Assembly (NCBI GenBank): GCA_024704175.1 | Contig: CP085629.1 | Span: forward strand, 6,200,001 to 6,264,000 | Origin: Paenibacillus sp. P25 | GTDB taxonomy: Bacteria; Bacillota; Bacilli; Paenibacillales; NBRC-103111 | Reading direction: 5' to 3' | Length of the DNA: 64,000 bases | Part shown: one piece after another, positions 28,065 to 39,197 of the stretch | Position numbering within the stretch: position 1 is the stretch's first letter | How the letters are laid out: every line of letters begins with the position of its first letter | The notes under the pieces: model-generated | The model's database searches: none | The model's input: the letters and a program-made list of their open reading frames with translations, nothing else | What the model was told of the DNA's origin: nothing | Position numbers and translations under genes: made by a program

Positions 28065-30949
28065 TTACACTGCAGCGTCTTCCATTTCTTTCAGCCGCCG
28101 GTTATAATCCTCCGACCGGGCGCGGTCGCGTTCGAGAATCGGTTTCAGGTATTTCCCGGTATACGAGCCGTCCACCTTAACAACTTCCTCCGGTGTCCCG
28201 GTAGCCACGATCGTCCCGCCGCGGCTCCCGCCTTCCGGGCCCAGATCGATCAGATAGTCGGCCGTCTTGATCACATCCAGATTATGCTCGATCACTAGCA
28301 CGGTTTCCCCGCTCTCCACCAACCGGTGAAGCACCTTCAGCGACCGGTCGATATCGTCGATATGCAAACCGGTGGTCGGTTCATCCAGAATATAGATCGT
28401 CTTGCCTGTACTGCGGCGGTACAGTTCGGCCGCCAGCTTCACGCGCTGGGCTTCACCGCCGGAGAGGGTGGTAGCCGGTTGGCCCAGATTCATGTAACCG
28501 AGACCTACATCCAGCGCAGCGTCTGGAGCTTGCGGTGAATACGCGGAATGTTCTTGAAGAACTCGCACGCATCCTCCAAGGTCATCTCCAGTACGTCGGC
28601 AATGCTTTTACCTTTATATTTTACTTCGAGTGTTTCGCGGTTGTAACGCTTGCCTTTGCAGACCTCGCAGGGCACATACACATCGGGCAGGAAGTGCATC
28701 TCGATCTTGATGATGCCGTCGCCGCGGCAGGCTTCGCAGCGTCCGCCTTTGACGTTGAAGCTGAAGCGTCCTTTCTTGTACCCACGGACCTTCGCCTCAT
28801 TCGTAGCCGAGAAGACATCGCGGATGTCGTCGAATACACCGGTATACGTGGCCGGATTCGAACGCGGTGTGCGTCCGATCGGCGATTGGTCGATATCGAT
28901 GACCTTATCTACATGCTCGAGGCCCTTGAAGTCCTTGTGTTCGCCGGGACGCACCTTCGCCCCGTTCAGTTCCTTGGCCAGCGTTTTATACACAATCTCG
29001 TTGATCAGCGTACTTTTCCCGGATCCGGATACGCCCGTTACGCAGGTGAAAACGCCAAGAGGAATCTTCACATTCACGCCCCGCAGGTTGTTCTCCTTCG
29101 CGCCGCGAACCTCCAGCCATTTTCCATTCGGCTTCCTTCTCGTCGCCGCGACTGGAATGAATTTCCTCCCGCTTAAATACTGTCCGGTGAGCGATTTCGG
29201 ATCGTTCATAATTTCTTTAGGCGTCCCCTGAGCAACGACGTTACCGCCATGAATGCCCGCGCCCGGACCGATATCGATGATATAATCCGTCGCCATCATC
29301 GTATCCTCGTCATGCTCGACGACGATCAGCGTATTGCCTAGATCCCGCATATGCTCCAGCGTCTTGATCAAACGGTCGTTATCACGCTGGTGCAGACCGA
29401 TGCTGGGCTCGTCCAGGATATAGAGTACGCCCATCAGACTGGATCCGATCTGCGTGGCAAGCCGTATCCGTTGTGCTTCCCCGCCGGACAGTGTGCCCGC
29501 CGCCCGGTGCATCGTTAAGTAATCCAATCCGACGTTCACCAGGAAGCCGAGGCGTGCGTTGATTTCTTTTAGAATCAGATGCGAAATTTGCTGTTCCCGA
29601 TCGTTCAGGTGAAGCGAACGGAACCATTCTTCCGCTTCTCCGATCGAAAGTGAAGTAACGTAAGCGATATTCTTGCCGCCCACCGTTACAGCCAAGGATT
29701 CCGGCTTCAACCGGTCGCCTTTGCATTTCCCGCAGGGCTTGGCGCTCATATAGCTTTCGATATGCTCGCGGATGCCGTCCGAGAAGGTATCCCGGTACCG
29801 GCGCTCCAGATTATGCACGATGCCCTCGAAGGGTACGAACGCTTCCTTCCGGTGTCCGAAATCATTCTCATACTTGAAGCGGATCTTCTCCCCGCCCGTG
29901 CCGTACAGCGGCTTATTCATTTGCTCCTTGGTCAGCTCGGAGACCGGTTTGTCGCGGGGGATGTTGTAATGGTCGCATACCGCAGCGAGAAACTGCGGGT
30001 AGTAATTCGACGTGCTGCCCGCCCATGCTTCAAAAGCACCTTCCTCGATGGAAAGCTTCGGATTCGGAACCAGCGGCTCCGGATCGACAATCATTTTCAT
30101 GCCGAGACCGTCGCATTCCGGACAGGCGCCGAACGGGCTGTTAAAGGAGAACATGCGGGGTGCCAGCTCTTCCATACTGAAGCCGCATTCCGGACAAGCC
30201 AAGTTCTGGCTGAACAGAAGCTCCTCCTGCTCCATCACGTCCACGATCACGCGCCCTTCCGCCAGCTTCAGTGCGGTTTCGAGCGAATCCGCAAGCCGTG
30301 TTTGCACGTCGTTCTTCACGATAATACGGTCCACAACCACTTCGATATTGTGCTTCTTGTTCTTTTCCAGCTCGATCGTCTCGGACAGCTCGCGAATCTC
30401 ACCGTTAACCCGCACCCGAACATACCCCTGCTTCTGGATATCCGCCAGAAGCTTCGTATGCTCCCCTTTGCGGCCGGAAACGATCGGTGCGAGAATTTGC
30501 AGCTTGGTCCGCTCGGGATATTCCATAATGCGGTCTACCATCTGCTCTACGGTCTGTGAGGTGATCTCGATCTTATGAATCGGGCAATGGGGCCGCCCGA
30601 TCCGTGCGAAGAGCGACCGCAGGTAGTCGTAAATTTCCGTTACGGTTCCCACCGTCGAACGCGGGTTGCGGCTTGTCGTCTTCTGATCGATGGAAATCGC
30701 CGGAGACAGCCCGTCGATGGAATCGACATCCGGCTTATCCATTTGGCCGAGAAACTGGCGCGCGTAGGCCGACAGCGACTCGACGTACCTTCTCTGACCC
30801 TCAGCGTAGATCGTATCGAACGCCAAGGACGATTTGCCCGAACCGCTCAGCCCTGTGAGCACCACGAATTTATCGCGGGGGATGGTGACGTCGATATTTT
30901 TCAAATTGTGCGCCCTGGCGCCTTTGATTACAATATTATCCCTTGCCAC
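28065..30949 (-). CDS. uvrA: Excinuclease ABC subunit A
   Basis: About 960 aa, the usual length. Damage-recognition ATPase of nucleotide excision repair; acts as a UvrA2B complex. Two ABC modules: first Walker A GLSGSGKSSLAFDTIYAEG and signature LSGGEAQRIRLA; second Walker A GVSGSGKSTLINEIVY and signature LSGGEAQRVKLA. Zinc modules are CPECGFS...GACPECDG and CEACRGDG...CEVCKGKR, and VIDIDQSPIGRTPRSNP is conserved. GTG start (30949), 15 nt behind the uvrB stop, so co-transcribed with uvrB from the LexA-type promoter. One frame break near 28515-28530, exactly before LDVGLGYMNLGQPATTLSGG; probably a sequence error. Confidence 0.95.
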
Positions 30950-30964
30950 TCCCGATCATCCCTT

Positions 30965-32963
30965 CTATGTCAGCTCAGCCTTCAGCTCCAGCACTGCGTC
31001 GCGCAGCTCGGCGGCACGTTCAAACTGCAGGTTTTTGGTCGCTTCCTTCATTTCCTGTTCCAAGCGTTCGATCAGTGTCAGGCGGTCCTTCTTGGACATC
31101 TTGGCCTGCTTCACTTCCGTCAGGTACTCGGCTTTGGACTCGGCGACCTTCGTCGCTTCGATCACATCGCGCACTTTCTTCTGGATCGTTTGCGGCGTAA
31201 TGCCGTGCTTCTCGTTGTACTCCAGCTGTTTGGTACGGCGGCGGTAGGTTTCGTCAATCGCCTTCTGCATCGATTCGGTGATTTTGTCTCCGTACATAAT
31301 AACCTTGCCGTTCGCATTCCGCGCTGCCCGGCCGATCGTCTGGATCAGGGAACGCTCCGCTCTCAGGAAGCCCTCCTTATCCGCATCCAGGATAGCCACA
31401 AGCGATACCTCCGGCAGGTCGAGACCTTCCCTAAGCAGGTTGATCCCCACGAGCACGTGGAACGCGCCGAGCCGCAAATCACGCAGGATCATCATCCGCT
31501 CCAGCGTCTTGATATCCGAATGCAGATAACGCACCTTGATGCCGACTTCCTTCAAGTAATCGGTCAAATCCTCGGCCATCTTCTTCGTCAGCGTCGTTAC
31601 CAGCACGCGCTCGTCTTTCTTGATGCGGTCGTGGATTTCGCCGAGCAGATCGTCGATTTGCCCTTTCGTCGGACGAACCTCGATTTCCGGATCGACCAGA
31701 CCCGTAGGACGGATAATCTGCTCGACCATCGTCGGACAATGCTCGATTTCATACGGTCCCGGCGTAGCGGAAATATAGATGATCTGATTGATTTTCTCTT
31801 CGAATTCTTCAAATTTCAATGGCCGGTTGTCGAGCGCCGAAGGGAGACGGAAGCCGTGCTCCACCAGCACTTCCTTGCGCGCCCGGTCCCCGTTGTACAT
31901 CGCCCGGATTTGCGGCGGCGTCGCGTGGGACTCATCTATCATAATAAGCATATCTTTCGGAAAATAATCAAATAGCGTATAAGGCGTCGCCCCCGTTCAC
32001 GGAAGGTCAGCGGTCCCGAATAGTTCTCGATCCCCGAGCAGAAGCCCATCTCCTGCATCATCTCAATATCATAGCGCGTCCGCTGCTCCAGCCTTTGCGC
32101 CTCCAGCGGCTTGCCCTGTCCTCTCAGCTCTTCAAGCCGCTCTTCGAGCTCTCTCTCGATATTGACGAGCGCCCGCTTCATCTTATCCTCGTGGGTAACG
32201 AAGTGGGATGCCGGGAAAATGGCGATATGATCGCGTTCTCCCAGAATTTCGCCCGTAAGCACGTCGATTTCCGTAATCCGCTCGATTTCATCTCCGAACA
32301 GCTCCACCCGGACCGCATGTTCGCTTCGCGAGGCCGGGAAGATCTCCACGACGTCGCCGCGTACACGGAATGTACCGCGAACGAAGTTGATGTCGTTGCG
32401 TTGATACTGGATATCGATCAGACGGTGCAGCGGCTCGTTGCGCGGACGCTCCTGCCCCACTCGGAGGGACAGCACCAAGTCCCGGTACTCCATCGGAGAA
32501 CCGAGGCCGTAGATACAGGATACGCTCGCTACGATAATCACATCGCGCCGTTCGAACAACGAACTGGTCGCCGAGTGCCGAAGCTTGTCGATTTCGTCGT
32601 TGATGCTGGAGTCTTTCTCAATATACGTATCGGAAGACGCGATATACGCCTCCGGTTGATAGTAGTCGTAGTAGCTGACGAAATAATCCACCGAATTGTT
32701 CGGAAAAAATTCCTTAAGCTCGCTGCACAGCTGAGCCGCCAGCGTCTTGTTATGCGCAATCAGCGGCGTCGGACGGTTCAGCTGGGCAATCACATGCGCA
32801 GCGGTGAAGGTCTTCCCCGTACCTGTTGCGCCGAGCAGTGTCTGATGCTTAACCCCGCACGAACCCCTTGCACAAGTTTCTCTATCGCCTGAGGCTGATC
32901 GCCTTGCGGCTTATAATCCGACACCAGCTCAAACTTCCTGTCGCTTACGATAATATCGCTCAT
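30965..32963 (-). CDS. uvrB: Excinuclease ABC subunit B
   Basis: About 665 aa. Helicase-fold partner of UvrA that verifies damage and recruits UvrC. I start at MSDIIVSDRKFELVSDYKPQ (ATG 32963). Walker A (LLGATGTGKTFTAAHV) is read across a frame break near 32855. The beta-hairpin region is YFVSYYDYYQPEAYIASSDT and the helicase box is IMIDESHATPPQIRAMYNGD. Domain 3 has VGINLLREGLDLPEVSLVAI and QTIGRAARNANGKVIMYGD; the C-terminal UVR domain is RLEQEMKEATKNLQFERAAE. A second break lies near 31993 in a G5 run (TFREPGATPYTLFDYFPKD is restored by one base). First gene of uvrBA. Confidence 0.95.
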
Positions 32964-33081
32964 TTTATCACCCATTCATGAAAAAGAGTGTTTTCTTCTA
33001 AACTTTTGCCGGGCCGCTTCCGATAAATATTTATGCGTCAATCGGCGCAGGTTCGACTCCGTTCGACTTTTCCTGTTATAG

Positions 33082-33093
33082 GAATATTTGTTC
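33082..33093 (-). promoter_or_regulatory. LexA (DinR) box of uvrBA
   Basis: GAATATTTGTTC, a near-match to the Gram-positive SOS operator GAACATATGTTC, as an imperfect palindrome. It lies immediately downstream of the -10 box, covering the start of transcription, so LexA would block initiation. Confidence 0.7.
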
Positions 33094-33099
33094 CCATAT

Positions 33100-33128
33100 A
33101 TTATACCTTTTTTCGCTCTCTGTTGCAA
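33100..33128 (-). promoter_or_regulatory. Promoter of uvrBA
   Basis: On the minus strand TTGCAA (33128-33123), a 17-bp spacer and a perfect TATAAT (33105-33100), with the LexA box seven bases beyond. Confidence 0.8.
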
Positions 33129-33217
33129 ATGAATTCCAACATATGACAGCGACGGCGGAAGGTGAGGCAACTTCGTACCACAAGCTCTTCATTTATCGAT
33201 TTTAGGGGTGGAACCAA

Positions 33218-34011
33218 GTGGATTTGACAACATTGATTGGTATTGTTCTAGGTATCGGCGCATTAATCGGAGGATATATGTGGGACGGCGGCCATCTCGG
33301 GGCTCTGTTCGTACCGAGCGCCATGCTGATCATCTTCGGCGGAACGTTCGGCGCCGTGGCGACCAGCTTCCCTATGTCGCAGCTCAAGGATATCGGCAAA
33401 GCGCTCGGCATGGCTTTTAAAGAAACGAAGCACAATCCTTCGCTGATCATTGAAGAGCTCGTAGACATGGCCACCATCGCCCGAAGGGAAGGGGTTCTCG
33501 CCCTCGAGCAAAGAGCGCAGGAGCACGCCAATCCATTCCTTCGCGACGGTCTGATGATGGTGGTGGACGGCACCGATCCGGAGCTCACCCGGCAAATCAT
33601 GGAACTGGAAATGGATGCGCTGGAGCACCACCACGAAGGCTGGGCCAAAATGTTCGAAGCGGCCGGCGGCTTCGCCCCTACGATGGGTATCATCGGTACG
33701 GTCATGGGCCTCATTCACGTACTTGGCAACTTATCCGATCCCGGTGCATTGGGACCTGCCATCGCCGTTGCTTTTACCGCTACGCTCTACGGCGTCTCTA
33801 CGGCCAACCTGATTTACCTGCCGATCGCGACCAAAATCAAAATCCGCAGCAAGCAGCAGATTTCCGAGATGGAGCTGATGCTGGAAGGCATCCTGGCCCT
33901 GCAGGCAGGCGAGAATCCGCATGACTCATCAAGAAGAAGCTGAACTCCTTCCAGCATGAGAAGAACAAAAAAGACGAAGGTGCAGGTGAGGCCGGTGGCG
34001 AGGAAGAGTAA
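33218..34011 (+). CDS. motA: Flagellar motor stator protein MotA
   Basis: About 264 aa. GTG start at 33218 behind GGGGTGG. Ion-channel subunit of the flagellar stator. Four membrane segments (LTTLIGIVLGIGALIGGYMW, VPSAMLIIFGGTFGAVATSF, FAPTMGIIGTVMGLIHVLGN, GPAIAVAFTATLYGVSTANL) and a large cytoplasmic loop (MEMDALEHHHEG-type) are visible. The proline-containing channel helix and the charged loop residues needed for torque are in place. The frame breaks near 33925; the continued frame gives IKKKLNSFQHEKNKKDEGAG and a stop at 34009, overlapping motB by 17 bp. Confidence 0.92.
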
Positions 34012-34783
34012 GAAACAGGAAGCCCCCGAGAATCACGAGCGCTGGCTTCTCAGCTACGCCGACTTTATTACCTTGGTGCTCATCTTCTTCATCATCATGT
34101 ATGCCATGAGCAAGATCGACATGCAGAAATATCAGGTATTGGCACAGGCCTTAAAGTTTGAATTCAAGAAGGCCGATACGATTATGCCTCAGGGCCAGGG
34201 AGTGCTCGGCCAGCTCAGTACGGCCAAAGGCGGTGCCGACCCGACGAAAGAAGAGAAGGAAAAGGCCGATAAGGAAAAGAAGGAACGGGAAGACCACGAG
34301 AAGAAAGAACGGCGACTGGAAGACCTGCTTCAAAAGATCCAGGCCTACATCGAGCAAAACAAGCTGCAGACGCAGGTGTCTGCAGCAAATACGCCCCGCG
34401 GCGTAGCCGTCACCTTGAACGACCTGTTCCTGTTCGATCTTGGCAAAGCGGATCTCAAACCGGCCGCCTATCCGATCCTCAACCAATTGGCCAGCCTGTT
34501 CCCGACGCTGGACGCGGTGATTAGTATCGAAGGGCATACCGACGACCTGCCGCTTTCCACCGGCTCGATTTACCGGGATAACTGGGGCTTGTCGCAGGCT
34601 CGCTCGCTTTCGGTGCTCCGATATTTCGTCTACAACTCGCAGCTCGAGCAGAAGAAATTTATCTCCACCGCCTATGCCGATACCCGGCCCGTGGCGGAGA
34701 ACAACAGCGCCGAGAACCGCGCCAAGAATCGCCGTGTGGAAATTGTCGTACTCAGGGACAACCCTCCGGCTCCTGCACCATGA
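33995..34783 (+). CDS. motB: Flagellar motor stator protein MotB
   Basis: 262 aa. I choose the GTG at 33995 (ARKSKKQEAPENHERWLLSY), inside the end of motA, because this gives the normal MotB N-terminus; the frame is open 13 codons further up. The single membrane helix has the essential aspartate, SYADFITLVLIFFIIMYAMS. A long Lys/Glu-rich helical linker follows (TKEEKEKADKEKKEREDHEK). Then comes the OmpA-type peptidoglycan-binding domain: FDLGKADLKPAAYPIL, ISIEGHTDDLPL, NWGLSQARSLSVLRYF and NRAKNRRVEIVV. Forms the stator with MotA and anchors it to the wall. Confidence 0.93.
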   Translation: MARKSKKQEAPENHERWLLSYADFITLVLIFFIIMYAMSKIDMQKYQVLAQALKFEFKKADTIMPQGQGVLGQLSTAKGGADPTKEEKEKADKEKKEREDHEKKERRLEDLLQKIQAYIEQNKLQTQVSAANTPRGVAVTLNDLFLFDLGKADLKPAAYPILNQLASLFPTLDAVISIEGHTDDLPLSTGSIYRDNWGLSQARSLSVLRYFVYNSQLEQKKFISTAYADTRPVAENNSAENRAKNRRVEIVVLRDNPPAPAP

Positions 34784-34794
34784 TCCAACGAAGC

Positions 34795-34836
34795 AAGCCG
34801 CTGTTGCGACGAACGCAAAGCGGCTTTTGTTTTTGC
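34795..34836 (+). terminator. Terminator of motAB
   Basis: AAGCCGCT (34795-34802) / AGCGGCTT (34819-34826) followed by TTTGTTTTT. Confidence 0.85.
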
Positions 34837-34886
34837 AGGATTCGAAAGGCGTCTTCCTCGAAGAGCTTCGTTGCAGCGACTTCTTC

Positions 34887-36174
34887 TCACATCGACCGGG
34901 TGTTCTCCCGCCGGGTTAACAGTCCGACCAATCTCCGGCTCAGGTAGGCAAAGATGTGTGTCTGCCGTTCCTCCACATAATAGAGCGCATCCTGGTCCGG
35001 CGCCAGGATCATTCCCAGCTGATGATGCTCCCCGGAGAAGATGGCGCGCTTCACGAACTTGCTTTCACCCTCCAAATTCAGAATTTCCAGGCGGCAAAAG
35101 GCCGGATTCGTCTGTATGGCCTGGTGCAGCTCGCTTCTCGATCTGACCGGAATCCCGTTAACCTTATGAATCGTCTCGCCGGTCTGAACCCCCAGCTCCT
35201 GGGCGGGACTCCCCGGGATGATCCCCAGAATCTTGAGCCCGCGGTTCGAGTGAACGAAGATCGGATTCCGGTGCGCTTCATCCCAGCGGCTGAACCAGAC
35301 GATCCCCTCGTGCAGCAGAATTGCCAGGATGGCGGCAGGGAGCGTCACGACAGGCACCCAGGCGGCAAGAGCCGCAAAGGCCAGCAGGATAAGCGAATAC
35401 AGCACGAGCAGGTTGGAGCTGAGCCGTACCTTCGCTTTCGGCAGGCGGGACATCGTCATCTCGGCGAAGCCGATCATGACCGGGAAGCCGACGATCGTCC
35501 AGCCTCCCTGCCACAGCTCGCCGCCGAGGAGCGGCGTCCACGGCGGCGGCGTTCCTCCGCCCCCCTGCACCGGGACGATCAGGAACAAGGCCAACGGCCA
35601 GAACCCCTGAAGCTGATAGCCTCCGACGATCTTCCCCGTTTGCTTCTAAAAAACATCGGCGTCCCGAAGCGGTGTCCCTGCGTCCTCACATATACCGCCT
35701 CGACCAAATGTAGAATGGCCACCAGAGCAAGCATGGACGGGATGTTCACATTCAGCAAAGGACGGAGAATCCAAGAGACATCCGGTCGATCCAGGAGCCG
35801 CGGAAAAGCCCCTACGATCACTTGAACAATCCCCAGCACGCCCACCGCATAGGCCCAGCATAAGAAACGGACCCGGGCAACAATGAGCAGCAGCGATATC
35901 ACCCATAGCATCATCACGGCCTCCGGCTCGATCGTCGCGCCTACGAAAGCCATGGCGGCGGATGCGAGGAGTCCCCGCTCCAGCCCCAGAGCACGGTGCG
36001 CCATGTTTCCGAGAGCAAGGAATGCAGCTTCGTGGAAAACAGCTTCCGCTCGAAAGCAATCTGTCTGCGGTACTGGAGGATTATAAACAGGATGCCCACA
36101 TAATAAAAAGGATGCAGCAGCGACTGAAGCAGTGCCTGCAGCCCGCGATCTGCGAGTTCGGTCATTACGATCAT
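34887..36174 (-). CDS. minJ: Polytopic membrane protein with C-terminal PDZ domain, MinJ-like
   Basis: About 429 aa. Start ATG 36174 (MIVMTELADRGLQALLQSLL) behind AGGAGCG. Around seven to eight membrane segments (YYVGILFIILQY, MMLWVISLLLIVARVRFLCW, LLVLYSLILLAFAALAAWVP, ILAILLHEGIVWF) precede a PDZ domain (GLKILGIIPGSPAQELGVQT, GETIHKVNGIPVRSRSEL). B. subtilis MinJ bridges DivIVA and MinD at division sites and is encoded in the same place, behind ctpB. The frame breaks near 36000 and 35620. Identification rests on architecture and synteny. Confidence 0.7.
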
Positions 36175-36336
36175 GGCTCGCTCCTTTATGAGCAGTAAAT
36201 TGAAGAGAAAAAAGAAAGAAGGTGGAGCTCCCATAGGGTCTGCTCCCCTTCTTAATCCATTTCGACGCCGTCTATTGGTTTTCCTGCTCTGCGCCTGAAT
36301 TTCCCAGCCCTTTTGGAGCTTGCAGGTGCTTGCCTG

Positions 36337-37791
36337 TTACTTCGCCAGCTGGGACTGTATCTGCTGTACCGCCGCCTTCAGCTGAAGGTCGTTCTTCGGA
36401 TCGCGGATGGCTGTCAAAATCGACTTTTCCAGCTTGGTTGCCGTATCCGTATCGACCTCTCCGGTGACCGGCAGGTTGTTCATGCGCTGGAATGCCTTGA
36501 CCGCCAGCGTCGTCTTCTCGCTGTAGTAACCGTCCTGCCGGTCCGGATTCAGGCCCAGCCCCTGCAGCATGATCTGCAGGTTCTTCACATCCTCGCTGTT
36601 CGAATCCGGCTTCAGGGTCGTTTTCTTCGAAAGCGGGGCTACCTTGAAGTAAGCCGGCTGATCGACGGCCACATCCGGCGCGATCCCTTTCTTGTGAATC
36701 CAGGTACCGTTCGGCGTGAGCCACTTATACACCGTCATCTTGATGTTGCTTTGCCGTCGCCCATTTCCTTCTCGAACGTCAGCTGCACCGTTCCTTTGCC
36801 GAACGAGGTCTCGCCGACCAGCTTGCGCCGGCCGAATCGTGCATCGCCCCCGCCAGAATCTCGGAAGCGCTGGCGCTGCCCTTATTGATCAGCACCGTAA
36901 CCGGATACGGCTTGCCGGTCCCCTGGGAGGTCGTCTGCTCCTTCTGTCCGTTCCGGTCTTCGATCTGAACGATCGTTTTGCCCTTCGGGATGAAAGGTTC
37001 GACGATCTCCACCACCGACGTTAACAAGCCGCCCGGATCGTTACGGACGTCGATGATCAGCCCTTTCATGTCTTTGGCCTCCAGATTCGCCAGCTCTTCT
37101 TTGAACCGTTTGGAGGTATTGCTGGAAAACTGGCGGATCTCAATCTTGCCGATGTTATCCGGCAAAGCATCTCGGCGAATACCGTCTCGACGTCGATATC
37201 GTCCCGGACGACGATCACCTGGATCGGATCCGGCGTGCCCGGGCGCTGCACCTCCAGCTTGGCCTGCGTCCCCTTCGGACCGCGGATCTTCATGATCGCC
37301 TGGTTTAATGTCAGGCCGTCCAGCTTCTCCCCGTTGATCGAGAGAATCACATCATTGGCGTGAAGCCCCGCTTTCTCAGCCGGCGATCCCTTGATCGGAG
37401 AGACCACGGTGACCTTCCCGTCGTCCGAGGTAACCTCCGCTCCGATCCCCTGGAAAGAAGAAGTGATGTTCTCGTCGAACTGCTGGGCCTCCTTCTGGTC
37501 CATGTAAACCGTGAATGGATCGTCCAGCGTGGACAGCATGCCGTTAATCGCCCCGTTCAAGACCTTATCGTGATCCGTTTCGTTCAAGAACTTGCTTTGG
37601 ATCAGCTGATACGTCGTGGCCAGCTTGTTGAAATCCTTGGTCGTAAGTCCCGACTTCACCGAGGCGGAAGCCGCACCTTCCTTGCCCACCGCAGCGAAGA
37701 TCGACGGGTTCACGATCGTCAGCGTCATGATACTGCCCGCAAACATGGACAGTAAAACAAAAGCCAGCACCGTGCGTCCTTTAAACGTCAT
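36337..37791 (-). CDS. ctpB: Carboxyl-terminal processing protease (S41) with PDZ and peptidoglycan-binding domains
   Basis: About 485 aa. Start ATG 37791 (MTFKGRTVLAFVLLSMFAGS) with GTGGAG upstream; the N-terminus is a membrane anchor. The PDZ domain is FQGIGAEVTSDDGKVTVVSP to AEKAGLHANDVILSINGEKL. The S41 core is KGLIIDVRNDPGGLL, the catalytic serine block NKGSASASEILAGA, and the catalytic lysine in GETSFGKGTVQL, which is read between frame breaks near 36845 and 36745. Another break is near 37160. The C-terminal PG_binding_1 domain (NSEDVKNLQIMLQGLGLNPD, EKTTLAVKAFQRMNNLPVTG) is typical of bacillar CtpA/CtpB. CtpB cleaves SpoIVFA in sporulation signalling in B. subtilis. Confidence 0.85.
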
Positions 37792-37883
37792 TTCGTTCTC
37801 CACACCGCCTTTGCCGTTGCCTTTCCTGGGACAAACTCGTCTCTTTAGTGTATGACAACGATTGGAAAAATATGAACTTGTCT

Positions 37884-39101
37884 TTATTTCAAGTAAGGCT
37901 TCGGATCGACCGGCTCTTCATTGATGCGCACTTCAAAATGCAAATGGTTCCCGGTAGCGCGGCCGGTGGCGCCGACTTCGGCGATCTTCTGCCCGCGCTT
38001 CACGGTCTGCCCCTTCTCCACAACAATGCCGTCATTGCGGATATGCCCGTATAACGTCCATACCCCTTTGCCATGGTCGATGATGACGCAGTTGCCGTAC
38101 CCGCTCCACCAGGAAGCAAGAATGACTACGCCGGCTTCCGCCGCGTAAATATCGGTACCGTTCGGGGAAGGAAGGTCGATGCCGGTATGGCCCGCCTTCT
38201 GCCCCGTGAACGGATCGATGCGTACGCCGAAGTCCGAAGAGATCTGCACCACCTTCGGCGGCGGATAACCGAACCGCCCACCGCTGTAGGTGTAGGCCGG
38301 AGCCGCGCTCTTGCCCTGCTTCGCCGACTCGGCCGCCTTGGCATCCTGGAACGCCCGCTGCTTGGCGGCTTCCTGCTTGGCCACTTGAATAAGCTGGTTC
38401 TCCGCGTCCTTGCTGATCTCTTCAAGCTCCTTCTCTTTTTGGGAGAGGCTCGCGATCTTCACTTCTTTTTCCTTTTCTTTCACAAGGAGATCCGCTTTGA
38501 CTGCCGCCGCCTGGGCGTATAAATCCTTCACCTGCGCCAGCCGCTTCTCGATTTCCACCTGCTTCTGGGCAATGACTTCTTTATCCCGCTTGTTCGCTTC
38601 CAGAATTTCTTTATCCTGATTAACGATCGACTTCAGGGCGTTCAGCCGGTCCAAGAAGTCGCTGAAGCTCGTCGAGCTGAGCAGTACATCCGCGTAGGAT
38701 ACTACACCGTTCATATACATTAGGCGCAGGCGGGAGCGCAGCATTTGATCCCTGGATGCAACCCGCGCCTCGGCGTCCTCGAGCTGGGCCGCATTATCTT
38801 TCAAAGCCGCCGACACTGTCGACACTTGATCGTTAAGCTGGTTCAGCTTTTGATTCGTCTCATCGATCTGGTTCAGAATCGTGTTGAGATCCTTATTCGT
38901 TTGCTGTTTATCCTGCTGAACCTGGTTCTTTTCCTTTTCCGCTTGGGCGGCTGTCTGCTGAAGGTTCGCTTTCGATTGTTTGAGCTGATTGAGCTCCTGC
39001 TGAATCCGCTGGGATTCCGACAAGGCATAGCTATACTCCGGGACCATGAGTGCCCCGATCAGTCCGACGGTAACGACAAGCGGCAGAAAAGACTTCTTCA
39101 A
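37884..39101 (-). CDS. Exported M23 peptidase with coiled coil (EnvC/PcsB-type hydrolase)
   Basis: 405 aa. Start TTG 39101 (LKKSFLPLVVTVGLIGALMV) with AAGGAGGAG; the upstream extension has no signal-peptide sense. A signal peptide is followed by ~220 residues of coiled coil (QELNQLKQSKANLQQTAAQA, INQDKEILEANKRDKE-like), then the LytM/M23 domain with zinc ligands in AGHTGIDLPSPNG and GNHLHFEVRI. Directly downstream of ftsEX, the usual partner that opens such hydrolases during division; the coiled coil is the expected FtsX contact. Intact frame. Confidence 0.88.
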   Translation of the reverse strand: MKKSFLPLVVTVGLIGALMVPEYSYALSESQRIQQELNQLKQSKANLQQTAAQAEKEKNQVQQDKQQTNKDLNTILNQIDETNQKLNQLNDQVSTVSAALKDNAAQLEDAEARVASRDQMLRSRLRLMYMNGVVSYADVLLSSTSFSDFLDRLNALKSIVNQDKEILEANKRDKEVIAQKQVEIEKRLAQVKDLYAQAAAVKADLLVKEKEKEVKIASLSQKEKELEEISKDAENQLIQVAKQEAAKQRAFQDAKAAESAKQGKSAAPAYTYSGGRFGYPPPKVVQISSDFGVRIDPFTGQKAGHTGIDLPSPNGTDIYAAEAGVVILASWWSGYGNCVIIDHGKGVWTLYGHIRNDGIVVEKGQTVKRGQKIAEVGATGRATGNHLHFEVRINEEPVDPKPYLK

Positions 39102-39197
39102 ATCCTGCTCCTCCTTAAAGGCTTCGTCAACTTTTGCATGGACGATTCGGGACCCGGCTTGGCCGCCCCCCGAGCTCACGTCACATCACTGGCAAGG

